A stretch of 64,000 nucleotides of DNA from Shewanella sp. HN-41 (GCF_000217915.1 NZ_AFOZ01000033.1:1-64000), one strand, 5' to 3'; positions 1 to 9,341 are shown, counted from the first letter of the stretch. The notes: a model not told the origin generated them from the sequence alone. Program-made: numbers and translations.

Positions 1-109
1 GCCCCAAACTTATCAAACTGCATTTAAGTGCACTGCAAGCATTTGCTCGCCTGTGTCTCAACTGCGTGGCGCATTCTATGCAGCACACCTAAAAGTGTCA
101 ACTCGTTTT

Positions 110-1519
110 TTAGGAATTTATTCTATCTGCTACAAATTCAATCGCTTTGGATATTCTTTGTTCAGAACGGCTTCTTCCAATTAAAAATAACGTAATATCA
201 AGGCCTGGTGACTGCCCTGCTCCAGTGACAGCTACGCGTAATGGCATACCGACTTTGCCCATACCAACATCAAGTTCGGTTGCAGTCTCTTCGATCGCTT
301 GGTGAATTGTTTCAGGTGTCCACTCAGTTAAAGCGGCTAATTTCTGTTGCACTAATTGCAATGGCTCAAGTGCTACACCACGTAAATGCTTTTTCGCCTG
401 CGCTTCATCAAACTCGTCAAAATCTTCATAGAAGTAACGACTAGAGGCCGCTAACTCTTTTAACGTCTTAGCGCGTTCAGCCAGCGCAGTCACTACCGCA
501 GATAATGCTGGGCCATTTGAGGTATCAATCTTTTGGTCATCCATGTGCCATTGCAAGTGGGTTGCCACATATTCAGGATCGAGTGTCTTAATATAGTGTT
601 GGTTCAACCAAATTAACTTATCGGTATTAAAGGCTGAAGGTGCCTTGTTAATATCGTCTAACTTAAAGTATTGCTTCATTTCCTCGAGAGAGAAAACTTC
701 TTGATCGCCGTGCGACCAACCTAAGCGTACTAAATAGTTGAGCAGCGCTTCGGGCAAATAGCCATCATCACGGTATTGCATTACGCTCACCGCACCATGA
801 CGTTTCGATAATTTAGCGCCGTCATCACCTAGAATCATTGATACGTGGGCATATTCAGGAATAGGTGCACCCAGTGCTTTCAGGATATTGATTTGGCGCG
901 GCGTGTTGTTGATATGGTCTTCCCCACGCACCACACAAGTGATCCCCATATCCCAATCGTCTACAACTACACAGAAGTTATAGGTAGGAACGCCATCGGT
1001 ACGGGCGATGATCAGGTCATCTAAGGCATCGTTTGAGAATTCTATGCGACCACGGACATGGTCATCAAATACCACAGAACCGCCGATAGGATTTTTAAAA
1101 CGCACGACATAAGGCTCATCGGTGTCACGGGCAGGCAAATTACGGCAGCAACCATCATACTTTTGTGCTTCACCATTTGCCGCTTGTGCTTCCCGTAATG
1201 CATCAATACGCTCACGAGAGCAATAACATTTATATGCTGTGCCCTGCTGTAACATTTGCACGATGATCTCGTTATAACGATCAAAACGTTTAGTTTGATA
1301 GTATGGGCCTTCGTCCCAGGTCAAACCTAACCAATTCATGCCTTCTAAAATGGCATCGCAAGCAGCTTGAGTCGAACGTTCAATATCCGTATCTTCAATG
1401 CGTAATACAAACTCACCATTATTGGCACGGGCTTGTAGCCAAGAATAAAGTGCAGTACGGGCACCGCCCACGTGCAAAAAGCCTGTTGGGCTTGGGGCAA
1501 AACGCGTCTTAGTTGTCAT
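110..1519 (-). CDS. gltX: Glutamyl-tRNA synthetase
   Basis: Cytoplasmic class I aminoacyl-tRNA synthetase that charges tRNA-Glu with glutamate. The 469-residue product has the usual bacterial GluRS length. The N-terminus reads [18 protein letters not shown], which carries the HIGH-type ATP-binding motif as HVGG near residue 17. The KMSKS-type loop appears as KLSKRHG near residue 240. The C-terminal third is the helical anticodon-binding region. The start is the ATG next to the first conserved residues. The gene is transcribed away from the tRNA-Val gene and stands alone on its strand here. No convincing terminator is visible in the 109 bases left of its stop codon. The call is secure from motifs and length. 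Confidence 0.97.
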   Translation of the reverse strand: MTTKTRFAPSPTGFLHVGGARTALYSWLQARANNGEFVLRIEDTDIERSTQAACDAILEGMNWLGLTWDEGPYYQTKRFDRYNEIIVQMLQQGTAYKCYCSRERIDALREAQAANGEAQKYDGCCRNLPARDTDEPYVVRFKNPIGGSVVFDDHVRGRIEFSNDALDDLIIARTDGVPTYNFCVVVDDWDMGITCVVRGEDHINNTPRQINILKALGAPIPEYAHVSMILGDDGAKLSKRHGAVSVMQYRDDGYLPEALLNYLVRLGWSHGDQEVFSLEEMKQYFKLDDINKAPSAFNTDKLIWLNQHYIKTLDPEYVATHLQWHMDDQKIDTSNGPALSAVVTALAERAKTLKELAASSRYFYEDFDEFDEAQAKKHLRGVALEPLQLVQQKLAALTEWTPETIHQAIEETATELDVGMGKVGMPLRVAVTGAGQSPGLDITLFLIGRSRSEQRISKAIEFVADRINS

Positions 1520-1911
1520 AATGGGACACTAACCTATATAAAGTCGTCTAGATAAAGACAATCACAGTAAAAAGTGCGCTTATTCTAACAGTCAAAGTCT
1601 GCGCTGCAAATGGGCCATACTGGCCAGCATCATATATCTCATAAAATAGCCCTACCGAGTCGGGCTTCCTTTATATAGATAATCATCATCCCTACTGAAT
1701 GGCAGTTCAAAATGCAGAGGGAAATACTGCTAAATCTTCAATCCCCTTATTAATGTATTAAGCCCCCCTATGCTGCAATTAACCCAAGAGACTGAAATGT
1801 TGTTAAATGCGTTAACGGCTTAATAAAGTAACACTTTGATTGATGGCGTGATTAACAATAAGCCAATGCGAACAAAAATAGCGCGACCAATGCTTTTTTC
1901 ATTAAAAAGCG

Positions 1912-1939
1912 TTGACACTAGATCGAACCTCCCTATAAT
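1912..1939 (+). promoter_or_regulatory. Sigma-70 promoter of tRNA-Val
   Basis: A perfect -35 hexamer TTGACA (1912-1917) and a perfect -10 hexamer TATAAT (1934-1939) are separated by 16 bp. The -10 box ends 17 bases before the tRNA 5' end, as expected for a strong stable-RNA promoter. The rest of the gltX-tRNA gap (1520-1911) shows no gene that I can support. Confidence 0.85.
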
Positions 1940-1956
1940 ACGGCTCCACACAGCGA

Positions 1957-2032
1957 GGTCGATTAGCTCAGCTGGGAGAGCACCTCCCTTACAAGGAGGG
2001 GGTCACTGGTTCGAGCCCAGTAGCGACCACCA
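1957..2032 (+). tRNA. tRNA-Val, anticodon UAC
   Basis: A 76-base cloverleaf with the CCA end encoded. The D arm is in TTAGCTCAGCTGGGAGAGC. The anticodon stem-loop CCTCC-CTTACAA-GGAGG gives anticodon TAC (valine). The T arm is ACTGG-TTCGAGC-CCAGT. The acceptor stem pairs GGTCGAT (1957-1963) with AGCGACC (2022-2028) and has one non-Watson-Crick position, A1962 opposite G2023 (positions 6 and 67). Discriminator A2029 is followed by CCA. No second tRNA follows; a short T run begins at about 2036, without a clear stem. Confidence 0.96.
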
Positions 2033-2201
2033 TACTTTTTCCCCTGTTAAACTTTACCCTCAGCCTGACTCAACTATGCTTGATCTAGATCAGTGCATAC
2101 TTAATTGGCGATTTCACATTTAATGACCTGTTAAATACTAAACTCCATTGCCGCCCATGCCTGATGTCACTCTGCCTTTGGCATACTTGGAGATCAACAC
2201 T

Positions 2202-2432
2202 ATGGCCAGTGTCAGCCAATCCGCCTCCTTAACCCATATTGCGGCTTACCTAAAACACACCCACTGCTGTGATGAGCAAACTGCCCTAAAGGAAGCACGG
2301 GAAGTCATGCAGAATCTGGTCAGCATGCGCCAAAAAGGCTATATCACGGGTTGGTATTTTGATGAACACGGCCACTTAGAATTGCTTCCCAGCGATGCCA
2401 TTCTCAAACGCATTGGTGCTGAAGACGACTGA
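2202..2432 (+). CDS. Small conserved-type hypothetical protein
   Basis: A 76-residue cytoplasmic protein of unknown function starting MASVSQSASLTHIAAYLKHT. I prefer the ATG at 2202 because GGAG lies about 9 bases upstream. The longer in-frame start at 2148 has no ribosome-binding site. The composition is ordinary for a soluble helical protein, with a CC pair near the middle, no signal peptide and no membrane segment. It stands alone between the tRNA and the dct locus. I do not recognise a named family. Confidence 0.6.
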   Translation: MASVSQSASLTHIAAYLKHTHCCDEQTALKEAREVMQNLVSMRQKGYITGWYFDEHGHLELLPSDAILKRIGAEDD

Positions 2433-2632
2433 TTTCCCAATGCTATAGCTCTTAGTCCTTCCAAAGCCATATATCATGTGTTTTCCTTAGATGCGCCTTT
2501 CCCTTCGCTTAAACCATGCCATCAACTTTTTCATTTCAGCTACTTTTCAAACTATTTTTGATCTGAAAATAACTAATTATGCTTACTTAACCAGCAATGG
2601 CGGAAAACTCATTAATAAGGTGGCAATAAGCA

Positions 2633-2654
2633 TTTGGGTGGATTTCCACCCAAA
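2633..2654. promoter_or_regulatory. Inverted repeat upstream of dctP promoter
   Basis: TTTGGGTGG (2633-2641) and CCACCCAAA (2646-2654) form a perfect 9-bp inverted repeat (10 bp if A2642-T2645 pairs). It lies about 110 bp upstream of the sigma-54-like promoter at 2760, a distance typical of enhancer sites for NtrC-family activators such as DctD. A second, imperfect repeat (ACTAAAAGTGT near 2690 and ACACTTTAGT near 2720) lies between. Either could be the DctD site; this is inferred from position only. I see no gene in 2433-2884. Confidence 0.4.
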
Positions 2655-2759
2655 CCCAACGCAAGCGTGAGCGAGATCTCACCCACTAAACTAAAAGTGT
2701 GACAAACATCAAATGAACTACACTTTAGTAACCAAACACTTACAGAACGCAGCGTAAGT

Positions 2760-2775
2760 TGGCGTGGTATTTGCC
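2760..2775 (+). promoter_or_regulatory. Sigma-54 promoter of dctPQM
   Basis: TGGCGTG-GTAT-TTGCC matches the sigma-54 consensus (TGGCAYR-N4-TTGCW) at every position but A5 and the last. The invariant GG (2761-2762) and GC (2773-2774) are correctly spaced. It lies 110 bases before the dctP start. The adjacent dctD encodes a sigma-54-dependent activator, which fits regulated dicarboxylate uptake. Confidence 0.7.
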
Positions 2776-2884
2776 TTTAGTAAGACAGACCTCAGGGAAA
2801 TCAAGGCTGTATTCCTGCTCACACTTGGTAACAAACTAACCAAGACTGGGGACAAATCCTAACAACAGAAAAAGGAACTCAAAA

Positions 2885-3907
2885 ATGACATTGAATCAAC
2901 AGATTGGAATAACTCGCCCATTGAAAACCGTTGCAAAAATGCTTGCCCTCGCTTCCGTTTTCGCAACCAGCTTTAACCTGTTCGCCGCTCCAGTTGAAAT
3001 CAAATTTTCCCACGTTGTCGCGGAAAATACGCCAAAAGGTCAAATGGCCCTAAAATTTAAGGAGCTCGTTGAGCAACGTTTACCGGGTGAATACACTGTT
3101 AGTGTGTTTCCTAACTCACAGTTATTTGGGGATAACAATGAGTTAGCTGCACTATTGTTAAACGATGTGCAATTTGTGGCACCTTCACTCTCTAAATTTG
3201 AGCGCTACACTAAACGCCTACAAGTATTTGATTTACCATTTTTATTTGATGATATGGATGCAGTAAACCGCTTCCAACAGGGGGATGCGGGTCAAACTCT
3301 GCTGAACTCCATGAGCCGTAAAGGAATTGTCGGTTTAGGCTATCTACACAATGGCATGAAGCAATTCTCTGCCAATACTCCGTTGAAACAACCTTCCGAT
3401 GCCAAAGGTCGTAAGTTCCGTGTCATGGCCTCTGACGTATTAGCGGCTCAGTTTGATGCAGTGGGCGCCATTCCAGTGAAAAAACCTTTCTCTGAAGTAT
3501 TCACCCTGCTACAAACCCGCGCCATCGATGGCCAAGAAAATACTTGGTCTAACACTTACTCACAAAAATTCTATGAAGTTCAAAGCCATATTACTGAAAG
3601 TAACCATGGTGTTTTAGATTACATGGTCGTGACTTCTGATGCGTTCTGGAAAAGCTTACCCGCTGACAAACGTAAGATCATCAAAGAATCATTAGATGAG
3701 TCCATTGCATTGGGTAATAAAATCGCTGCCGAGAAAGACAACCAAGATAAACAGCTAATCCTTGATTCTAAACGTTCCGCGTTAGTGACGTTAACTCCAG
3801 CTGAGCGCCAACAATGGATCGATGTGATGAAACCTGTTTGGACTAAGTTTGAAGATCAAGTCGGTAAAGATGTGATTGAAGCCGCTGTTGCTGCAAATAA
3901 ACAATAA
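2885..3907 (+). CDS. dctP: TRAP C4-dicarboxylate transporter, periplasmic binding protein
   Basis: Periplasmic solute receptor of a tripartite ATP-independent (TRAP) transporter that delivers succinate, fumarate or malate to DctQM. The 340-residue product starts with a signal peptide (hydrophobic segment near residues 17-34, ending FNLFAAP). The mature protein begins VEIKFSHVVAENTPKGQMALKF, the usual DctP opening. The region around residues 190-215 (AIPVKKPFSEVFTLLQTRAIDGQENTW) carries the conserved ligand-contacting segment and the QENTW motif of the DctP family. The ribosome-binding site AAAAAGGA lies just before the ATG. First gene of dctPQM, behind a sigma-54-type promoter. Confidence 0.95.
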   Translation: MTLNQQIGITRPLKTVAKMLALASVFATSFNLFAAPVEIKFSHVVAENTPKGQMALKFKELVEQRLPGEYTVSVFPNSQLFGDNNELAALLLNDVQFVAPSLSKFERYTKRLQVFDLPFLFDDMDAVNRFQQGDAGQTLLNSMSRKGIVGLGYLHNGMKQFSANTPLKQPSDAKGRKFRVMASDVLAAQFDAVGAIPVKKPFSEVFTLLQTRAIDGQENTWSNTYSQKFYEVQSHITESNHGVLDYMVVTSDAFWKSLPADKRKIIKESLDESIALGNKIAAEKDNQDKQLILDSKRSALVTLTPAERQQWIDVMKPVWTKFEDQVGKDVIEAAVAANKQ

Positions 3908-3917
3908 TGACAATAAA

Positions 3918-3945
3918 CCGCTTAACCCTATTTGGGGTTAAGCGG
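3918..3945 (+). terminator. dctP-dctQ intercistronic hairpin (attenuator/stabiliser)
   Basis: CCGCTTAACCC (3918-3928) and GGGTTAAGCGG (3935-3945) form a perfect 11-bp stem with a 6-base loop, 10 bases after the dctP stop, followed by TATTT. Such hairpins after binding-protein genes usually lower expression of the downstream membrane genes or protect the upstream message. It also argues against dctQ starting before it. Confidence 0.75.
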
Positions 3946-3969
3946 TATTTCAGCGAGGGGAGTACTGCT

Positions 3970-4626
3970 GTGATATCGCGAATTTTTGGTTACTTTGAAG
4001 AAGGTGTGCTCAATCTACTGATCACCTTAATGACACTACTCGTATTTTCCGAGGTCGTAGCACGATTTTTCTTCCATACAGGTTTTTTATGGATCCAAGA
4101 GCTCACATTGACCCTTTGTGGTTGGTTTGTGTTATTTGGCATGTCCTATGGCGTAAAAGTCGGTGCTCATATCGGTGTCGATGCCTTTGTGAAAACCCTG
4201 CCACCTAAGGCAAAAAAGATCACATCCTTAATCACAACCTTGATTTGCTTAACCTACTGCGGACTCTTTCTAAAAGGCAGTTGGTCTTACCTATCGCAAA
4301 TGTACCAAATCGGTGTGCCAATGGAAGATATCCACTTCCCGCGTCTTCTGTTAAACAGTTTAGATCCTGACTTTGCATGGAACACACTGAGAATCGATGT
4401 TGAAGATGGTGCGGTGCCCATCTGGTTATCCCAAAGTATTCTGCTGATTGGCTTTAGCATGCTCACATGGCGTTTCTTTGAGCTCTTTATTGCCATTTTA
4501 CGCAACCAAGTCTCTGGTCTCCAATTTGCCGATGAAGCGAAAGAAAGTATGCATTTAATTGATGAAAGTGCCCAACAGGCACATACCACTCTGACATCGG
4601 ACACAGACAACAAGGAGGCGAAATAA
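3970..4626 (+). CDS. dctQ: TRAP C4-dicarboxylate transporter, small permease
   Basis: Four-helix inner-membrane subunit that bridges DctP and the large permease DctM. I place the start at the GTG at 3970. GAGGGGAG lies about 7 bases upstream, and the sequence then reads ISRIFGYFEEGVLNLLITLM, the start of the first membrane helix. An earlier in-frame ATG at 3907 would encode 21 extra residues across a perfect hairpin and has no ribosome-binding site. The product is 218 residues with hydrophobic segments near residues 15-35, 50-68, 88-110 and 155-175. The stop overlaps the dctM start by one base. Confidence 0.9.
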   Translation: MISRIFGYFEEGVLNLLITLMTLLVFSEVVARFFFHTGFLWIQELTLTLCGWFVLFGMSYGVKVGAHIGVDAFVKTLPPKAKKITSLITTLICLTYCGLFLKGSWSYLSQMYQIGVPMEDIHFPRLLLNSLDPDFAWNTLRIDVEDGAVPIWLSQSILLIGFSMLTWRFFELFIAILRNQVSGLQFADEAKESMHLIDESAQQAHTTLTSDTDNKEAK

Positions 4627-6023
4627 TGGCTATTGCAACTCTATTTACCGCCCTGCTCGTCTGTATGTTTTTAGGCATGCCCATCGCGATTGCGTTAGGT
4701 TTTTCTAGCATGCTGACAATTTTATTCTTCTCCAATGATTCACTCGCCTCAATTGCACTAAAGCTGTATGAGTCCTCATCTGAGCATTACACGCTGCTGG
4801 CGATTCCTTTCTTTATCTTGTCTTCCGCCTTTCTCTCCACCGGTGGTGTTGCTAGACGGATTATCGACTTCGCCATGGACAGCATTGGCCATATTCGTGG
4901 TGGTTTAGCCATGGCATCCGTGATGGCCTGTATGCTATTTGCTGCAGTATCGGGTTCATCCCCAGCCACAGTGGCAGCCATTGGTTCGATTGTGATCGTG
5001 GGCATGGTGAAAGCGGGTTACCCCGAAAAATTCGCCGCAGGCGTGATTACCACATCGGGTACGCTTGGCATTTTGATCCCGCCTTCGATTGTGATGCTGG
5101 TTTATGCTGCGGCGACGGAAGTGTCAGCGGCCAGAATGTTTATGGCGGGCTTAATCCCAGGTTTGATGATGGGATTCCTGTTGATGGTCGTTATTTATAT
5201 TATCGCCCGCTTCAAGAATCTGCCCTCACGCCCTTTCCCCGGTTTTAAACAACTTGGGATATCCAGTAGTAAAGCCCTCGGTGGGTTAGCCCTTATCTTT
5301 ATCGTGTTAGGTTCAATCTATGGTGGTGTGGCAAGTCCAACTGAAGCGTCGGCCGTGGCCTGTATGTATGCCTATTTTATTGCCGTATTTGGCTACCGCG
5401 ATATTGGTCCGTTAAAGAATGTTGCTTGGCGCAATCCAAACGAAAATCTCCTCGCGGCAGGCGTACGCAACTTAGCTCATATGCTGTTAGGCTTGATTAA
5501 AACCCCGATAGATAGAGAAGTGCGTCATGTCGTGCGTGATGGTGCCAAGGTCAGCATTATGCTGCTGTTTATCATCGCTAACGCTATGCTGTTTGCCCAC
5601 GTGTTAACCACGGAACGCATTCCACATATCATCGCCGAATATATTGTGAGTATGGGCCTACCCGCTTGGGGCTTCCTGATCATCGTTAACTTGCTGCTAC
5701 TCGCTGCGGGTAACTTTATGGAGCCTTCTGCCATTGTGCTCATTATGGCGCCAATCCTTTTCCCAATCGCAACCCAATTGGGGATTGATCCCATCCATTT
5801 AGGCATCATCATGGTCGTAAACATGGAGATTGGGATGCTAACACCGCCGGTGGGGCTCAACCTCTTCGTGACAGCGGGGATCACAGGCCGCAGTATTGGT
5901 TGGGTTATTCAATCCGTGCTTCCGTGGTTAACGTTGATGTTACTCTTCCTAATCCTTATCACCTATGTGCCGCAAATATCGCTGTTTTTACCCGAACTGC
6001 TTGATAAGCTGAGCGGATATTAA
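4626..6023 (+). CDS. dctM: TRAP C4-dicarboxylate transporter, large permease
   Basis: Large inner-membrane subunit of the TRAP transporter, catalysing Na+-coupled dicarboxylate entry. The 465 residues are almost entirely hydrophobic, with about a dozen membrane spans. Family hallmarks include FLGMPIAIALGFSSML at the start, SGSSPATVAAIGSI near residue 115, GTLGILIPPSIVMLVYAA near residue 145, and the C-terminal repeat EIGMLTPPVGLNLFVT. An insertion near residues 255-300 (YRDIGPLKNVAWRNPNENL) is hydrophilic. Ribosome-binding site AAGGAGG. Translationally coupled to dctQ and followed by a strong terminator. Confidence 0.95.
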   Translation: MAIATLFTALLVCMFLGMPIAIALGFSSMLTILFFSNDSLASIALKLYESSSEHYTLLAIPFFILSSAFLSTGGVARRIIDFAMDSIGHIRGGLAMASVMACMLFAAVSGSSPATVAAIGSIVIVGMVKAGYPEKFAAGVITTSGTLGILIPPSIVMLVYAAATEVSAARMFMAGLIPGLMMGFLLMVVIYIIARFKNLPSRPFPGFKQLGISSSKALGGLALIFIVLGSIYGGVASPTEASAVACMYAYFIAVFGYRDIGPLKNVAWRNPNENLLAAGVRNLAHMLLGLIKTPIDREVRHVVRDGAKVSIMLLFIIANAMLFAHVLTTERIPHIIAEYIVSMGLPAWGFLIIVNLLLLAAGNFMEPSAIVLIMAPILFPIATQLGIDPIHLGIIMVVNMEIGMLTPPVGLNLFVTAGITGRSIGWVIQSVLPWLTLMLLFLILITYVPQISLFLPELLDKLSGY

Positions 6024-6065
6024 TCTCAAGGGATAAAGATTATTCCTTGATTCTAGATAGTTTTT

Positions 6066-6095
6066 AAGCGAGCCTATTCAGGCTCGCTTTGTTTT
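6066..6095 (+). terminator. Rho-independent terminator of dctPQM
   Basis: AAGCGAGCCT (6066-6075) and AGGCTCGCTT (6080-6089) form a 10-bp stem with a 4-base loop, followed by TGTTTT. It separates the transporter operon from the dctBD regulatory pair. Confidence 0.9.
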
Positions 6096-6124
6096 ACCTT
6101 AAGTGATAATCAGGATTACCCGCA

Positions 6125-7924
6125 ATGCTACCCATGACGCCAAAAGCCAAGCAACGTCTTCTTCTGACCATAGTGCTACTCGCGGGCCTATTTGCTATTT
6201 TGAAATTAACCTATTGGGTACATTTGCATCAGGGCAAAGTGGAGATCCAACAGCAATCGGAAAAGCAATTAAAGGAGCTCGTTAGCTTTTTGGATGGTGC
6301 CCTCTCCCGCTATGAAAGCATTCCCCATGTACTCTCAACAAACCCTATGCTGGCTAATGTGCTTAATGATCAGCAAAATCCGAAAAAAATCCAAGAATTA
6401 AACCTCTATTTAGAGGAAATACAGCACGTTACAGAAGCATCAGACATTTATCTTATCGATGCATTAGGGATTGCCATTGCCGCCAGTAACTGGCAACAGA
6501 GCTTCTCTTTTATCGGTAAGGACTATTCCTTCAGACCCTATTACACCGATGCCATCTCGGGTAGCTTGGGCCGCTACTATGCGGTGGGTACTAGCTCAGA
6601 TAAGCGCGGTTTTTACTTTTCATATCCCATTTATCAACGGGGAGGCAAAGGCATACTTGGGGCCATTATCGTGAAAGTGGATATAGCCGATATAGAACAA
6701 CAGAGCACTAGCATAGCGATGGCGGGGCAATACCAGTTTTTGATCAGCGATCCCGACGATATAGTGTTTATTTCCAGCGTTGACGAATGGCGCCTAACAT
6801 CTCTTACACCGCTGACTCAAGCGAAACAGTATGCACTGAATGCTTCAAAACGCTACGCCGAACGCCCTATTGGTGAACTATTAATAAAACCTCAATATCA
6901 AACAGATGGCAGCAGTGGCCATATATATCAAATCCGCGATGGTAATACCCTAGCCCAGTATATGGATACCCACCATTTGATGACCAAAGCGGGTTGGCGC
7001 GTGCATATTCTCTCGCCGATGAAACCCTTACTCGAGTCAATGCCTGCGATGATGTTACTGTCGGCCTCCATTTATCTATTACTGGCACTGGGGATTCTCT
7101 TTAGCAGTGAACGACGTCGCAACCTACAACGCATGCAACTGGCACAAAACCTGCTCGAACAACGGGTCGAAGAGCGAACTCAAGATCTGCAACAAGCAAA
7201 CAATCGCCTGAAAGATACCCAAGATGAGTTGATCCAGGCGGCCAAACTCACTGTTATCGGCAGTTTATCGGCAAGCATCAACCATGAACTCAACCAGCCC
7301 TTAGCCGCCCTACGCAGCTATGCGCAAAATACTCAAACCTTCCTTGCCCGCAATATGCAGGATAAGGCATTGGATAATCTTAAGATTATTATCGAACTCA
7401 CAGATAGGCTCGCCGATATTGTCGGCCAATTTAAAAGTTTTACCCGCAAGAGCCAAGGCACCGACAGCGCCACCGACATTAACCGCTGCATTAAGCAGGC
7501 GCTGACAATAGTTCAACCCGAAATTGACAAGCAAGGGGTTGAGTTAGATGTACAATTGCCCGAGGGACAATACCAAGTCTGGGGTGATAAGGTGAGATTA
7601 CAGCAGGTGTTTGTCAATATTATGAGTAACGCCATTGTCGCCATGCAACTATCGGTTAAACGGCGTCTAATTATTCGTGTCACCAGTGAAGATAAATTCT
7701 GTATCAGCATTCAAGATTCGGGGCCAGGAGTCAGGGAAAGCCAAATGGAAAAAATCTTTGAGCCCTATTTCACCACTAACGAACGCCATGGCCTGGGGCT
7801 AGGATTATCTATCTCCCAGCGCATTATTGAATCTATGCAGGGTCAGATCAATGTCGCCAATGCCGAAGATGGCGGCGCTATTTTCCACATTATTTTACCG
7901 ATTTATTTGCTCGAGGAACGTTAG
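6125..7924 (+). CDS. dctB: C4-dicarboxylate sensor histidine kinase
   Basis: Membrane sensor kinase of the DctB family that responds to external C4-dicarboxylates and phosphorylates DctD. The 599 residues contain membrane segment 1 (about 9-30), a periplasmic double-Cache/PAS sensor region (about 31-300), membrane segment 2 (about 302-325, LLLALGILF), a coiled-coil linker rich in Q and E, and the dimerisation/phosphoacceptor motif GSLSASINHELNQPLAALRSYAQN with its histidine near residue 388. The ATPase domain has the N box NIMSNAIVAM, the G1 box DSGPGV and the G2 box GLGLGLSIS. The gene is separated from dctM by a terminator, so it has its own promoter, and dctD follows 4 bases after its stop. 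Confidence 0.93.
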   Translation: MLPMTPKAKQRLLLTIVLLAGLFAILKLTYWVHLHQGKVEIQQQSEKQLKELVSFLDGALSRYESIPHVLSTNPMLANVLNDQQNPKKIQELNLYLEEIQHVTEASDIYLIDALGIAIAASNWQQSFSFIGKDYSFRPYYTDAISGSLGRYYAVGTSSDKRGFYFSYPIYQRGGKGILGAIIVKVDIADIEQQSTSIAMAGQYQFLISDPDDIVFISSVDEWRLTSLTPLTQAKQYALNASKRYAERPIGELLIKPQYQTDGSSGHIYQIRDGNTLAQYMDTHHLMTKAGWRVHILSPMKPLLESMPAMMLLSASIYLLLALGILFSSERRRNLQRMQLAQNLLEQRVEERTQDLQQANNRLKDTQDELIQAAKLTVIGSLSASINHELNQPLAALRSYAQNTQTFLARNMQDKALDNLKIIIELTDRLADIVGQFKSFTRKSQGTDSATDINRCIKQALTIVQPEIDKQGVELDVQLPEGQYQVWGDKVRLQQVFVNIMSNAIVAMQLSVKRRLIIRVTSEDKFCISIQDSGPGVRESQMEKIFEPYFTTNERHGLGLGLSISQRIIESMQGQINVANAEDGGAIFHIILPIYLLEER

Positions 7925-7928
7925 TCTC

Positions 7929-9308
7929 ATGAGTTTGCCCACATCAATCCAAGACTATTCGGTGCTTATCATCGATGATGAACTTCATATAGGCACAGTA
8001 TTAGTGCAACTATTTGAACTTGAAGGCATTAAAGCCATCGCCAGCACTGAACCTAAAGGCATAGCTAAATTACTGGATAAAGACTGGGCAGGAGTCGTGA
8101 TCTCCGACGTCAATATGCCACAACTCGATGGCATCAGCTTGATGCAACAAATTCGCCAACAGGACCCAGATCTCCCCGTAGTGCTACTCACAGGTTTTGG
8201 TGACATAGCGATGGCCGTCAGTGCGTTAAAGCAAGGTGCCTATGATTTTCTTGAGAAACCCTTCAACAACGAACATATGCTCGATGTCGTGAAACGCGCC
8301 CTTGATAAACGCAGCCTAACCTTAGAAAACCGTAAACTAAAGAAAGAGTTAGAAAGTCAAAGCATTCCAGGCCCTCGGATTTTAGGCCACAGCGCCGGCA
8401 TTAACCGAATGCGTCATATCATAGATCAAGTGATAGATACCCCCGCCGATGTATTAATTGAAGGCGAGACAGGGACAGGCAAAGAACTAGTTGCCCGTTA
8501 TTTACACGATCATAGCAGCCGTAACCAAGCCAATTTCGTCGCGATTAACTGTGGCGCTATCCCTGAAAATCTGATTGAAAGCGAGCTATTTGGTGCCGAA
8601 GCTGGCGCATTTACTGGCGTAGATAAAATGCGTATAGGTAAATTCGAATACGCCAATGGGGGCACATTATTTTTAGATGAGATTGAGAGTACACCGCTGT
8701 CGCTGCAAGTCAAACTACTGCGGGTACTTGAAGATCGTAAAGTGGAGCGCCTCGGGTCAAATAAGAGTATCAACTTAGATATTCGCGTTATTGCAGCCAC
8801 TAAGGTCGATTTAAAGAGCCTATGTGACACGGGGGAGTTTCGCCAAGACTTACTCTACCGTTTAAACTTAGTCACAGTGCCAATCCCACCACTTAGGGAT
8901 CGCCGCGAAGATATCCCCCTATTATTTTTACACTTTGCTCGAGTCGCTTCGGCGCGATACCACAAGGCGCTTATCCCCCTCAATGCCGAGCAAAATGCCA
9001 TTCTCACCTCACACGACTGGCCGGGTAATGTGCGAGAGCTGAGGAATCTCGCCGAACGTTATGTATTACTCGGTGGTGAAGCCGCCTTTGCGGGTAGCCT
9101 AGGAAATACCCCTAGCCTGCACTCCAGCATGTCACTGCTGCAACGGGTCGAATTCTTTGAACGCGTACTGATTGAAGAAGCCCTAAGTCATAACAAGGGC
9201 AGCATAAAACTCACGATGGAGCAACTCGAGCTGCCCCGTAAAACCCTATACGATAAAATGCGTAAATATGATTTAGACCGAAAACAGTATGTGAATTTAG
9301 AAGAGTAA
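7929..9308 (+). CDS. dctD: Sigma-54-dependent C4-dicarboxylate response regulator
   Basis: NtrC-family activator that drives sigma-54 transcription of the dicarboxylate transporter. I start it at the ATG at 7929 (MSLPTSIQDYSVLIIDDE), just after the dctB stop; an upstream in-frame start lies inside dctB. The 459 residues contain a receiver domain with phosphoacceptor Asp in SDVNMPQLDG (about residue 60), an AAA+ domain with Walker A GETGTGKE, the sigma-54 contact loop GAFTG, Walker B GGTLFLDEI, and a C-terminal Fis-type helix-turn-helix (about 415-450). Its likely target is the promoter at 2760-2775 via the repeats upstream. Confidence 0.94.
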   Translation: MSLPTSIQDYSVLIIDDELHIGTVLVQLFELEGIKAIASTEPKGIAKLLDKDWAGVVISDVNMPQLDGISLMQQIRQQDPDLPVVLLTGFGDIAMAVSALKQGAYDFLEKPFNNEHMLDVVKRALDKRSLTLENRKLKKELESQSIPGPRILGHSAGINRMRHIIDQVIDTPADVLIEGETGTGKELVARYLHDHSSRNQANFVAINCGAIPENLIESELFGAEAGAFTGVDKMRIGKFEYANGGTLFLDEIESTPLSLQVKLLRVLEDRKVERLGSNKSINLDIRVIAATKVDLKSLCDTGEFRQDLLYRLNLVTVPIPPLRDRREDIPLLFLHFARVASARYHKALIPLNAEQNAILTSHDWPGNVRELRNLAERYVLLGGEAAFAGSLGNTPSLHSSMSLLQRVEFFERVLIEEALSHNKGSIKLTMEQLELPRKTLYDKMRKYDLDRKQYVNLEE

Positions 9309-9314
9309 TAGAGA

Positions 9315-9341
9315 AAACCCCACGTAGCCGTCGTGGGGTTT
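9315..9341. terminator. Bidirectional terminator between dctD and the PBP gene
   Basis: AAACCCCACG (9315-9324) and CGTGGGGTTT (9332-9341) form a 10-bp stem with a 7-base loop. A runs on one side and T runs on the other let it serve both dctD and the convergent penicillin-binding protein gene, whose stop is at 9416. Confidence 0.85.

Noticed and set aside
1836..2123. 95-codon ORF over the tRNA-Val gene
   Set aside because: It crosses the promoter and the tRNA; no ribosome-binding site or conserved protein.
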